From an uncultured Myxococcales bacterium (lineage in GTDB: Bacteria; Myxococcota_A; Polyangia; Polyangiales; Polyangiaceae): DNA of 64,000 bases. This document shows positions 8,958-16,253 of this stretch, piece after piece. The stretch covers positions 1-64,000 of the forward strand of contig CALMUT010000276.1 in assembly GCA_937872925.1 (NCBI GenBank). The letters are read 5' to 3'. The first letter of the stretch is position 1; every line of letters begins with the position of its first letter. The notes beneath the pieces were generated by a model. The model was given only the letters and a program-made list of their open reading frames with translations, did no database searches and had not been told where the DNA came from. A program made the translations under genes and the position numbers.

Positions 8958-9245
8958 ATGAGACGTCGCAGCAAAGCGCGCAAGATCCTCGTGGCCTCCA
9001 TTGGTGTCGCGGCCGTCATGTACGGTTGCAAGAAGAACGACGGCGGTGGTGGCGACGGCATGGAAACCACAGGCAATCTGGTGGCTCCGGATCCGATGCC
9101 CGACGCGGCGGCGCAGCCCGAAGCCGTGCCCGATGCAGAGCCGCCTCCCCCGGAACCGGCCCCGGAACCCGTGGGAAATCTCATGCCCCCGGAACCGTCG
9201 CCGGTCCCGCCGCCCCAGACGCCGCCGAAAACGCCGAAGGAGTGA
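8958..9245 (+). CDS. Small exported protein with NLVAPD motif (paralogue 1)
   Basis: A 95-residue protein. The ATG at 8958 gives a clean signal sequence, RKILVASIGVAAVMYGC, with a lipobox-like Cys24. The mature part is short, acidic and Pro-rich. It contains TGNLVAPDPMPD (38-49) and the related VGNLMPPEPSP (72-82). The N-terminus is nearly the same as that of the next gene, so the two are tandem paralogues. I do not recognise a characterised family. A tiny conserved N-terminus with repeated short motifs beside an iron enzyme gene is compatible with a structural lipoprotein or with a modified-peptide precursor. Confidence 0.7.
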   Translation: MRRRSKARKILVASIGVAAVMYGCKKNDGGGGDGMETTGNLVAPDPMPDAAAQPEAVPDAEPPPPEPAPEPVGNLMPPEPSPVPPPQTPPKTPKE

Positions 9246-9256
9246 TCCCTCGCAAA

Positions 9257-9275
9257 AACCCCGGCGGAACCGGGA
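9257..9275 (+). terminator. Weak hairpin between the two NLVAPD genes
   Basis: CCCGG and CCGGG form a 5-bp stem around CGGAA, followed by ATTCTTT. It could partly end or process the transcript between the paralogues. Confidence 0.35.
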
Positions 9276-9325
9276 TTCTTTGGCGTCGCCTTGCATGACC
9301 GAAGTCAATCCGTGAAAATGGTTGC

Positions 9326-9655
9326 ATGAGGCGACGCAGGAGTGGGGCAGGGCGCAAGCTCTTGGTGGCATCGGTTGGCGTGGCGGCAGTCACCTACGTG
9401 GCATGCAGCAGTGACGACGGGTCGTCGAACCCGCCGACGGATGCGGGCAGCCAGTTGGATGTCGTCGCTAACCTCGTGGCGCCGGACACCGGCACCGGAG
9501 GCACCGGCCAGGACGCGTCCCAAGACGTAAACCAGCTCGACGTGGTGGCGAACCTGGTAGCCCCGGATACCGGCACGGACGCCCCCGATGACAGCACGTC
9601 CAATCCCCTCGATGTCGTCGCCAACCTGGTAGCGCCGGATACTGGCACAGACTAA
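9326..9655 (+). CDS. Small exported protein with three LDVVANLVAPDTGT repeats (paralogue 2)
   Basis: A 109-residue protein. The signal-like N-terminus RKLLVASVGVAAVTYVACSSDD matches the preceding paralogue, and Cys27 is a possible lipidation site. The mature part holds three exact copies of LDVVANLVAPDTGT at residues 44-57, 71-84 and 95-108, separated by Asp/Ser/Thr/Gln-rich spacers; the protein ends one residue after the last copy. The DNA of the copies differs at 11 of 14 codons, always synonymously, which indicates selection on the peptide. The stop is 10 bases before the ferritin-like gene, implying one operon. Function unknown; candidate multi-core precursor or binding scaffold. Confidence 0.75.
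   Translation: MRRRRSGAGRKLLVASVGVAAVTYVACSSDDGSSNPPTDAGSQLDVVANLVAPDTGTGGTGQDASQDVNQLDVVANLVAPDTGTDAPDDSTSNPLDVVANLVAPDTGTD
9455..9649 (+). repeat. Three 42-bp coding repeats (LDVVANLVAPDTGT)
   Basis: Copies at 9455-9496, 9536-9577 and 9608-9649 encode identical 14-residue peptides. They differ only at synonymous positions. Confidence 0.95.
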
Positions 9656-9665
9656 AAGCAGCTCC

Positions 9666-10472
9666 ATGAGCGGAGAACTGTTCGAGCTTGAGCTGTACGG
9701 CGAGGGCATGGAGCGGCGTTATCGGCGCCAGCGGCCTGAGGTCGAAGCCATGCCCTGGGGCAGCATGAACCCTAAGGATTACCCGGAGGCAGCGCTATTG
9801 CGCGCGCGCAAACAGTGGACCGGCGCGGCGTTCCAGGAGCACCGCACCGGGATCGCCTGCGCGTCGGCGCTGCGCTCTTTACTGGAGTGTCGCGCTCCTT
9901 TGGATTTGATCGCGATGGCTTCGCGGTTCCCCCTGGATGAGATCGTGCACGTGGAGCTATGCGCTCGCATGGCTATGGAGCTGGGTGGGGGCACAGAAAT
10001 CACCCACGACCCGGACGAGATGATTGTGGACGCTCCGGAAGAGCTGCGCCCGCTCATGCGCGCCGCGGACAAAGTCGTTCGCTACTTTTGTGTGGGCGAA
10101 GCCCTGAGCATCCCGCTGCTGCGCGGCACCTGGAAAGCGGCGAAGCACCCGCTGCCCCGCGCAGTGCTCGGCCGCATCGTCAAAGACGAAGCCGCGCACG
10201 GAGTGTTCGGTTTTGCGTTTTTGGACTGGGCTATCGACGACTTCTCGGCGGAGGAGCGTGCCCACCTCGGGCGCGCCGCGGACCGCACCATTCGAGCCAT
10301 CCAGCGGCAGTGGCGCGGCATCGAAAAAGGGCGCAGCGCAGACTACGACGAGAAAATGGGCGACGCCCTGGGTTGGATGCAATCTGACGCCTACTTGGAG
10401 CTCGCAAAGAAGTCCATGGAGCAGCGTGTCCGCGCTCCGCTGCGCGAGTTCGACATTCCGATTTCCGCGTAG
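9666..10472 (+). CDS. Ferritin-like di-iron protein
   Basis: A 268-residue, mostly helical protein with the full ligand set of a ferritin-like dimetal site: E58, E92xxH95 (DEIVHVE), E145 (CVGEALS) and E175xxH178 (KDEAAHG). This arrangement is seen in di-iron oxidases, oxygenases and N-oxygenases. It is too long and lacks the profile of a storage ferritin. It has no export signal and is thus cytoplasmic. It lies 10 bases after the NLVAPD repeat gene. A di-iron enzyme acting on that protein, or on a metabolite bound by it, is a reasonable guess, but nothing in the sequence proves it. Confidence 0.8.
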   Translation: MSGELFELELYGEGMERRYRRQRPEVEAMPWGSMNPKDYPEAALLRARKQWTGAAFQEHRTGIACASALRSLLECRAPLDLIAMASRFPLDEIVHVELCARMAMELGGGTEITHDPDEMIVDAPEELRPLMRAADKVVRYFCVGEALSIPLLRGTWKAAKHPLPRAVLGRIVKDEAAHGVFGFAFLDWAIDDFSAEERAHLGRAADRTIRAIQRQWRGIEKGRSADYDEKMGDALGWMQSDAYLELAKKSMEQRVRAPLREFDIPISA

Positions 10473-10514
10473 GACTCGGTCTCTGTCTCCGTCGCCCGTT
10501 TTTGAGTCGCGGGT

Positions 10515-11267
10515 TCAGTCCCGCGGCGATAGAGACCGCATGCGCTCTCGATATTTGCGCGGAGGGAAGAACGCCAGTCCGATACTGAGGGCAGTGACCA
10601 TGGCCAGCGCCGACACGATGCTGATCGCCCAGACGTGCTCGCGTATGCCCGTACCGTAGGCGAGTCGGTGCGCGATGGGCACCGCGTAGGCCCCTGCGGA
10701 CGCGGTCATGGCCAGGCCCCACAGGCCCACGCGCTGCATGACGATGGGATCTGCCAGCCCGATGCGCACTCGGCGGCGCAGCTGCGCGTGGAACCGCAGG
10801 CACTCGAAGGCGAGCCAGGTCGGCGCCAGACCTCGCACCAAGAGAGCGCCAGGCACCCACAGGCCGGTGATGGGCTCCGGGTCCGAATAGCGCAGGTACT
10901 CACCGGACCAGAGTTCTCCTGCGAAGGCACCAACGCCCAGAACGGCGAGTGCGGTGATGAACACCCGGGACCAGCGCTTGTCGGCGTGGAATACACGCCA
11001 CGCAAACAGGGCCAGCGCCGCGTCCCCGATGTATTCGACGCTCAAGCCGAGCACCGTCATTCCCGATCGCAACGCTGGGGTGCCATCGATCAGGATCTTG
11101 CTCGCACTGCCGACCGCGAATGCAAGAAAACCGGTGCAAAGCAATGCGATCGCCATCAAGAGCTCCGGCAGCTTGCGCGTGCGCAAGTACAGAAACACCA
11201 GGCGGGTGCCCACGACCAGCGAGGTGAGCAGGAACAGCCCGATCCCGATCAAGATGACGTACTTCAC
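10515..11267 (-). CDS. Seven-helix integral membrane protein
   Basis: The GTG at 11267 overlaps the stop of the upstream gene (GTGA), giving 250 residues. A longer in-frame reading exists but its first 36 residues lie inside the upstream gene. About seven hydrophobic helices are visible, starting with VILIGIGLFLLTSLVVG, with a short basic C-terminus. No catalytic or binding motif is recognised. Coupling to a small soluble helical protein suggests a two-component membrane complex. Confidence 0.65.
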   Translation of the reverse strand: MKYVILIGIGLFLLTSLVVGTRLVFLYLRTRKLPELLMAIALLCTGFLAFAVGSASKILIDGTPALRSGMTVLGLSVEYIGDAALALFAWRVFHADKRWSRVFITALAVLGVGAFAGELWSGEYLRYSDPEPITGLWVPGALLVRGLAPTWLAFECLRFHAQLRRRVRIGLADPIVMQRVGLWGLAMTASAGAYAVPIAHRLAYGTGIREHVWAISIVSALAMVTALSIGLAFFPPRKYRERMRSLSPRD

Positions 11268-11587
11268 GTCTTGCTCCCCCCACCTTCGAGTCGCTCGAAG
11301 ACATCGTAGGCCGTTTCGCGCGACGGAGAACTTCCGGCAGCGGATTCTTTCAATGCTTGGGCAAGCGCAGCGCACAGGGCCGCGGCGTCGTTGACCTTGC
11401 GCTTGCTCAGCGCTGCGGCCATCAGACGCTTCAACACCACGTCCATTTGATAGGCGGCCACACTGGTGGGGTCGAGGCCCGCGTCCTTGAGCACCAAACG
11501 CACGGTGCCCCGCGCCTCGAGGCGTGACAGGTGGGTGCGGCTCTCTAGCTCGCTGGCCACCCAGACAAAGACCTCCGACTCCGCCAT
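11264..11587 (-). CDS. Small helical protein of unknown function
   Basis: A 107-residue soluble protein from ATG 11587; a GTG 24 bases upstream is an alternative. It is Ala/Leu-rich and helical with no recognised domain. It overlaps the next gene by GTGA, so both are made together. The conserved-looking centre (TSVAAYQMDVVLKRLMAAAL) suggests a real protein, but no function can be given. Confidence 0.6.
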   Translation of the reverse strand: MAESEVFVWVASELESRTHLSRLEARGTVRLVLKDAGLDPTSVAAYQMDVVLKRLMAAALSKRKVNDAAALCAALAQALKESAAGSSPSRETAYDVFERLEGGGSKT

Positions 11588-11697
11588 CTCGCTTCTACCG
11601 TTGTACACCACTGCGACGCCCGTGCAGGCACGGAGATTTTTCTAACGTGACCCGCGGCCGGAGGGTCGATACGCGGCTGGCGCTGGCTTGGAAGCCC

Positions 11698-13083
11698 CTA
11701 GCGCTGCTTCAAGGGGATTTCCAAGAGTGGCACTCGTACCTTGGGCGGGCTGCCCCGATCCTCGGGGCGCACGCTCAGGCCGTCGCGGTAGAGCCGGAGC
11801 GCCTGGGCGTTGCTAACGGCGCGGCGCGCGGCGGGCTCGCGCAGCGCGCTCTTCACGTATGCGCGCAGTCGCGGGTCTTCGCTCGGGCCATACACGCCTG
11901 CCAAGCTCCAGAGCTCGGCCCACTTCCGCTGGCTGCGGTAGCCAGCGGCGTTGCGACCGTGCGGGACCTCGCGGCTGCTGCCGTCGGCGAAGTGGGCCAC
12001 GATGCCCAGGTCCGGCATGGTGGGGCCCGCCCGCCACTCGAAGGTGGGGTAGCAGGCAAAGGGGTAGGCGTGCATCTGGCCACGGACGCCTTGCAGCGTG
12101 GCTGCCAGCAGGATCGCCGCAGCGAGGCCGGCGCGCCGGGTAGTCCATGCGGCGGGGGCGTCTCCGCCGGTTGTCCGACGCGCGGCGACCGCTTCGGTGG
12201 GCACGTGGCCACGCATGCGTCGGCACCAGAGTTTGGCGGTGTGGAGACTTGACTGCAGCCGACGAACGACTGGCCGCAGATCCACGATGGCGACGTAGCA
12301 GAGCCACAGGCTCGCAAAGGGAATGCGAAATACCGCTTCCGTCGTGAGATGAAACAGGACGCCGCAGAGCGCCAGGGCCGTTCGCGTGGGGCGGAACAGC
12401 ACAAAAAAGACGAATCCGAGCTCGAAGAGCACGACGAAGGCTCCGCCGGCTTGCAGGGCGTACGGGATCTGGTCGATGCGGAAGCTCGGCACCGTTCCGT
12501 GCTGCAACCACTTCCAATACAGCTGGTTCTGTAAATTGTCGGAGAAGATCCACTCAAGGCCGGACACAGACAGTTTGCGGAACCCAGGAAAGAAATAGAT
12601 CACCCCAAACAGCAGTCGCACTACCAACAGCGGCATCGCGTAGCGTTGGTCCTCGTGGTCGAAAGCGTGGCGGGCGTCCAATGCCAGCACGTCGGCGCAG
12701 GGGCTCAGAGCGAGCACAGCGCAGAACCACAACAAATGCATGTCGTGCCAGACGAATCCCGTCAGTTGCGCGATGGAAAACAGATAAAACGCGCTCAGAC
12801 AGAGCCCCAGCAGCATCAGGCGCGCGCGTAGACCCAGCACGGCAAGGGCGGCAAAGAACAGCATGGCACCCTGGGCGGCGCGCGCCGCGGACGTGTTGAT
12901 GGGGACCGCGGCCACGAACCAGTGCAAGCCCTCTGGGATGACGAATCTTGCCCGGTCCCAGCCCGCCACCCGAACGCCCGCGGCGAAGCCGGGAGCCAGT
13001 AGCATCATGAGCGGCACCACCACGCGCAGGAGCGCTAGGCAGAGCGCCGGCTCCGCTCGGAGCGCTGGGATGCGGAAGGGCAC
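11698..13083 (-). CDS. HTTM / vitamin-K-dependent gamma-carboxylase-like membrane protein
   Basis: A 461-residue protein with about eight membrane helices in the first 285 residues. The segment LFGVIYFFPGFRKLSVSGLEW is characteristic of the HTTM (gamma-carboxylase-like) domain. A further helix at about 310-330 precedes a soluble C-terminal part with a Cys-Tyr-Pro-Phe-containing region (FACYPTFEWRAGP). Members are integral membrane proteins of mostly unknown reaction. It is divergent from the methyltransferase gene at 13157. Confidence 0.75.
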   Translation of the reverse strand: MPFRIPALRAEPALCLALLRVVVPLMMLLAPGFAAGVRVAGWDRARFVIPEGLHWFVAAVPINTSAARAAQGAMLFFAALAVLGLRARLMLLGLCLSAFYLFSIAQLTGFVWHDMHLLWFCAVLALSPCADVLALDARHAFDHEDQRYAMPLLVVRLLFGVIYFFPGFRKLSVSGLEWIFSDNLQNQLYWKWLQHGTVPSFRIDQIPYALQAGGAFVVLFELGFVFFVLFRPTRTALALCGVLFHLTTEAVFRIPFASLWLCYVAIVDLRPVVRRLQSSLHTAKLWCRRMRGHVPTEAVAARRTTGGDAPAAWTTRRAGLAAAILLAATLQGVRGQMHAYPFACYPTFEWRAGPTMPDLGIVAHFADGSSREVPHGRNAAGYRSQRKWAELWSLAGVYGPSEDPRLRAYVKSALREPAARRAVSNAQALRLYRDGLSVRPEDRGSPPKVRVPLLEIPLKQR

Positions 13084-13156
13084 GGCCGCAGGATGCCACG
13101 ACTACGCCACAAGCAAGGGCTCGCTATGCTTGTGTCCTTGCTGAAAGCGCCGCATC

Positions 13157-14026
13157 GTGGACGGGATGTCCGAGCGCGACACCAAGATTGGCCCCACAGC
13201 GCATTACACTGCCTACGTTTGGCACCGGCTGCGCATGCCGTATGCGGAGTACTTCGCGACCCCCACGGGGCGCCGGCTGTTTTGGGCGTTCCGACTGGCC
13301 GGAGAGTGGCTCGCAACGCTGTCGGCAACCCATCCGAGCATGGAGCAGTACTTGGAGATGCGGCACCGCGCTTTGGAAAAGGTCTTGCACGACGGCGACC
13401 CCGACTGCGTCGTCGAACTCGGTGCTGGGCTCTCGCGCCGGGGGCTGACCTGGGCCGCGGATCATGGTGTGCGCTACGTCGAAGTCGACTTGCCGGAAAT
13501 GGTCCAGGCCAAGCGCCGCATTGTCTCCAACAAAGTTCCGCCCGCCGTACGCGCGCGCGCCGAGGCGCTCTTGTCGCACGTTTCGATGGACGTGCTGTCG
13601 GATGGACTCGTGGATGAACTTGCGCGGGTGCTGGTCGGCGCGGAGCGCCCCGTCGTGCTTTCGGAAGGACTGCTGGGATACTTCCCAATGGAGGAACGCG
13701 AGCAGATCGTCCGCCGGGTCTGCGAGGCGTTGGCCCGGGCGGGAGGAGGCGTTTTTGCCTGTGACTTGCGCGCTGCCGAAGGGGGCGCGGCGGTGGCCGC
13801 GGGCGCGAGAGCGCTGCGCGGTGCCGTGTGGGTCGCGACACGCGGGCGCGGCCTGCGCAGCGACTTCGAAAGCCACGACCACGTGCGTGCGTTCTTCCGG
13901 GACGCCGGTTTCTCGAGCGCCGAGACCGTCGATATCTCCGAAGTCAGCCCGTTGCTTTCGCGGGTGCGTTCCCCGGCGCGCGTGTGGCTGTGTACCGTCG
14001 CAACAACGGCCCCAGGCCGCGCCTAG
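13157..14026 (+). CDS. Leucine carboxyl methyltransferase (LCM/Ppm1) family protein
   Basis: A 289-residue SAM-dependent methyltransferase. It shows VVELGAGLSRRGL (SAM-binding motif I), YVEVDLPEMVQAKRRI (motif II, acidic) and VLSEGLLGYFPMEER (motif IV), all diagnostic of the LCM/Ppm1 family, which methylates carboxyl or hydroxyl groups. GTG 13157 is used here; ATG 13166 is an equal alternative. In bacteria such enzymes often work on polyketides or small molecules. No neighbouring synthase is visible. Confidence 0.82.
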   Translation: MDGMSERDTKIGPTAHYTAYVWHRLRMPYAEYFATPTGRRLFWAFRLAGEWLATLSATHPSMEQYLEMRHRALEKVLHDGDPDCVVELGAGLSRRGLTWAADHGVRYVEVDLPEMVQAKRRIVSNKVPPAVRARAEALLSHVSMDVLSDGLVDELARVLVGAERPVVLSEGLLGYFPMEEREQIVRRVCEALARAGGGVFACDLRAAEGGAAVAAGARALRGAVWVATRGRGLRSDFESHDHVRAFFRDAGFSSAETVDISEVSPLLSRVRSPARVWLCTVATTAPGRA

Positions 14027-14066
14027 GTTTCGCTTGGGAAGCTCGTTGAGTCGCGGCGAGTGCCCA

Positions 14067-14621
14067 CTAGTTGCACAAGTCGTTGTCTTTGGCTGCTGGA
14101 TCCGGCACGGCGCAGTTCAAGAACACTTTGTGTGGCTGGAACTGGCTGGACACGGCAATCTCGACGGTCTTGCCTGCTTTGAGGTCCGCGAACATGGCGG
14201 CCGTGACCGTAACCATATGTGAATGCGTGGCCGAGCCTTTGATCTGATACTGCTGGGACGCGCCCAGGGCGATGTGTGCCGCCGGGACGGTCATCGAGTG
14301 GCCATGGCGGCAAGTGATCTGCGCGACGATGTCCTTGTCGCAGCTGACCCCGCTGGCTCCAGCTCCGCCCGCGCTGCCCCCGCCGCCCGCGCTACCTCCG
14401 GTGGACGTTGTGCCAGCCGTGCCGCCGCTTGCCGTTCCCGCGCCGCCGCCGCTAGCCGTTCCCGCGCTGCCGCCGCTGCCGGCGCTGCCAGCGCTGCCAG
14501 CCGCGCCTCCGCCACTGCCGCCACTGCCGCCACCGCTGTCATCGGAGCCACAGCCGATCACCGCGGACGAGCCGAGGGCGGCGACAGATACGAGGAACTG
14601 ATTGCGAGAGATTGTTTTCAT
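14067..14621 (-). CDS. Lipoprotein with Gly/Ser/Ala linker and His-rich domain
   Basis: A 184-residue lipoprotein: an atypical signal MKTISRNQFLVSVAALGSS followed by AVIGC, then a Gly/Ser/Ala-rich linker of about 65 residues. The last 90 residues form a small beta-rich domain with a pair of His clusters (CRHGHSM, ATHSHMVTV) and a third His near the C-terminus (QPHKVFLNC), resembling a metal-binding cupredoxin-like fold. Copper or other metal binding is inference from the residues. Convergent with the preceding methyltransferase gene. Confidence 0.72.
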   Translation of the reverse strand: MKTISRNQFLVSVAALGSSAVIGCGSDDSGGGSGGSGGGAAGSAGSAGSGGSAGTASGGGAGTASGGTAGTTSTGGSAGGGGSAGGAGASGVSCDKDIVAQITCRHGHSMTVPAAHIALGASQQYQIKGSATHSHMVTVTAAMFADLKAGKTVEIAVSSQFQPHKVFLNCAVPDPAAKDNDLCN

Positions 14622-14689
14622 GCCTTGCCTCCGGGGGCGCGCGTCTTTGCGGCGCGAATCGCGGAGTTTAGGCCGGCACGCTTAGCCGT

Positions 14690-15688
14690 TCAAGCCACGG
14701 ATCGGCGGCCGGCGCGCTGGGAATGGGTGGACGCGGCCAGGCGCAGAGCGGAATGCCAGCGCTCGATGAAGCGGGAGATGGCGAACTTCTCCACGGCTTC
14801 GCGCCGAGCGGCCGCCCCCATGGCCGCGGCGAGCTCCGGATCGTCGAGCAGCCGTTCGATACCGCGCCGTAGCGCCGGCACGTCACCCGATACGTAGCCC
14901 GATAGTCCGTGGGAAACCGGCAGGCTGCTATGGGGCGTCGCTACAATGGGCATCCCGCTGGCCATGGCCTCCAGCAGCGCTAAGTTGTAGCCATCTTCGT
15001 CGGACTGATGCGCCGTGTACACGAAGTAGCGATGCTCGCGATAGTAGGACCGCAGCGCATCGAAGCTCGGCGCTACGCTGGTGCCCAGGTCGGGGTTGTC
15101 GCCAACGAGTTTGAAGTCGAAACCGCGCACGATTGCCTCGTGGCTGTCCCAGGCAAAGCGTCGGCGTCGCAGACTGACGCTATTTGCGACGCGTAGCCCG
15201 CGGCATAGCGTCCCGGTGTAGCCGCCGTATTCGTCGGGATCGACGGGTGGAGGCACCACAAGACCGGGCAGCCCCCAGCTTTGAAGCTTTGCCTCCGAGA
15301 CACCGACTGCGATGCCTCCGGTGTGGCTCAGGTAGTTGCGCAACTCCGTGGCCATCTCGGCAGCCCGGAAGGAGACGCCTTCTTCCCGCATCCGGGCACG
15401 CAGGTTCACGTGGGCCACAAAGACTCGGGGAGCATCGACATCCTTCGCGCTGAGCAAGTCGCTGAGGTTGTGGGCAATCACCGCGTCATAGGGCCCAAGG
15501 GCCAGCGCTGCGCCGAGGCTGACCACGCGTGCGTTTGCGGGGATCGGCCGGCTGCGGCGGTCCCAGTGGCTGTTGCTCCGCCCCGGCAGCCCGTCGACGA
15601 CGACCATGTTCCAGCCGAGCTTGGCCAGGCAGTGGATGTAGGGTTCGTGGCAGTTGAAGGTCAGTAGTTTCGGCACGTCGTTGCCCAC
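14690..15688 (-). CDS. Glycosyltransferase, GT4-like
   Basis: A 332-residue protein. The C-terminal half carries the GT-B donor-binding signature YFVYTAHQSDEDGYNLALLEAMASGMPIVAT, with the E-x7-E type motif of retaining family 4 enzymes, then a typical helical end. The N-terminal acceptor domain is divergent and begins at once with a Rossmann strand (LLTFNCHEPYIHCLAKLGW). It would transfer a sugar to an unknown acceptor in the cytoplasm. The start codon lies close to an upstream palindrome. Confidence 0.8.
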   Translation of the reverse strand: MGNDVPKLLTFNCHEPYIHCLAKLGWNMVVVDGLPGRSNSHWDRRSRPIPANARVVSLGAALALGPYDAVIAHNLSDLLSAKDVDAPRVFVAHVNLRARMREEGVSFRAAEMATELRNYLSHTGGIAVGVSEAKLQSWGLPGLVVPPPVDPDEYGGYTGTLCRGLRVANSVSLRRRRFAWDSHEAIVRGFDFKLVGDNPDLGTSVAPSFDALRSYYREHRYFVYTAHQSDEDGYNLALLEAMASGMPIVATPHSSLPVSHGLSGYVSGDVPALRRGIERLLDDPELAAAMGAAARREAVEKFAISRFIERWHSALRLAASTHSQRAGRRSVA

Positions 15689-15763
15689 GAAGCAGGTTCC
15701 ATGCCGCGGGTTGTCAGCTGCCTCCTCGCCGGAAACTACGCGATGGATTCAGGGCGATGGGGC

Positions 15764-15777
15764 GTCAACGCGTTGAC
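15764..15777. promoter_or_regulatory. 14-bp perfect palindrome upstream of the glycosyltransferase gene
   Basis: GTCAACGCGTTGAC is a perfect dyad lying 76-89 bases upstream of the glycosyltransferase start and 27 bases after the end of the bacterioferritin-like gene. It could be a dimeric repressor site or the core of a short terminator. Confidence 0.45.
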
Positions 15778-15803
15778 AGCGCTCAAATCCTGACGCGCGG
15801 ACG

Positions 15804-16250
15804 TCAATCCTGACCGTAGTCGCGCAACATCTTCTTCAACTCGATTTGATGGCGCTCTTCTTGGCCGATCATGCCGCGGGTGTACTCTTCCAGGTACACA
15901 CTCGCGCCTTCAACCACGTCGAGGAGCTTCTTGTAGGCTTCGACACCTTCTAGTTCGTGCTTCCAGCTCTCTTGCAAGAGTGCCTTGATCGAGTGTTCGT
16001 TGGTCTCGACGATCGGCGCGATTCGCATGCTCGGGTGCCCTTCCAGCCCGGTGAGCAGTTCACCGGCTTGTTGCGCGTGCAGCAAGGACTCCTGGGCCTG
16101 TGCGTTCATGAACTGAACGATGGGGATCCGGTTGGGACCGATGACCATGAGGGCGTAGTGGGTGTAGCGGACGACGCCAGCCAGCTCGTGTTCGAGGATG
16201 GCGTTTAGGATCTCGTTCGTCTGCTTGATGTTCAACTCGCGAAGGGGCAT
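15804..16250 (-). CDS. Bacterioferritin-like protein
   Basis: A 148-residue four-helix protein of the bacterioferritin/Dps-like class. The ligand pattern is visible: E in LEHELAGVVRY, ExxxxH in AQAQESLLHAQQ, E in HELEGVEAY, and ExxH in GQEERHQIELKK. Length and pattern fit iron storage or ferroxidase activity. It starts 3 bases after the stop of the upstream flavoprotein gene, so the two form an operon. Confidence 0.85.
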   Translation of the reverse strand: MPLRELNIKQTNEILNAILEHELAGVVRYTHYALMVIGPNRIPIVQFMNAQAQESLLHAQQAGELLTGLEGHPSMRIAPIVETNEHSIKALLQESWKHELEGVEAYKKLLDVVEGASVYLEEYTRGMIGQEERHQIELKKMLRDYGQD

Positions 16251-16253
16251 GGG

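Noticed and set aside
10508-10525. CGCGGG/CCCGCG hairpin as terminator
   Set aside because: The only T-run is on the wrong side for either strand, and the hairpin overlaps the stop codon region of the minus-strand gene.
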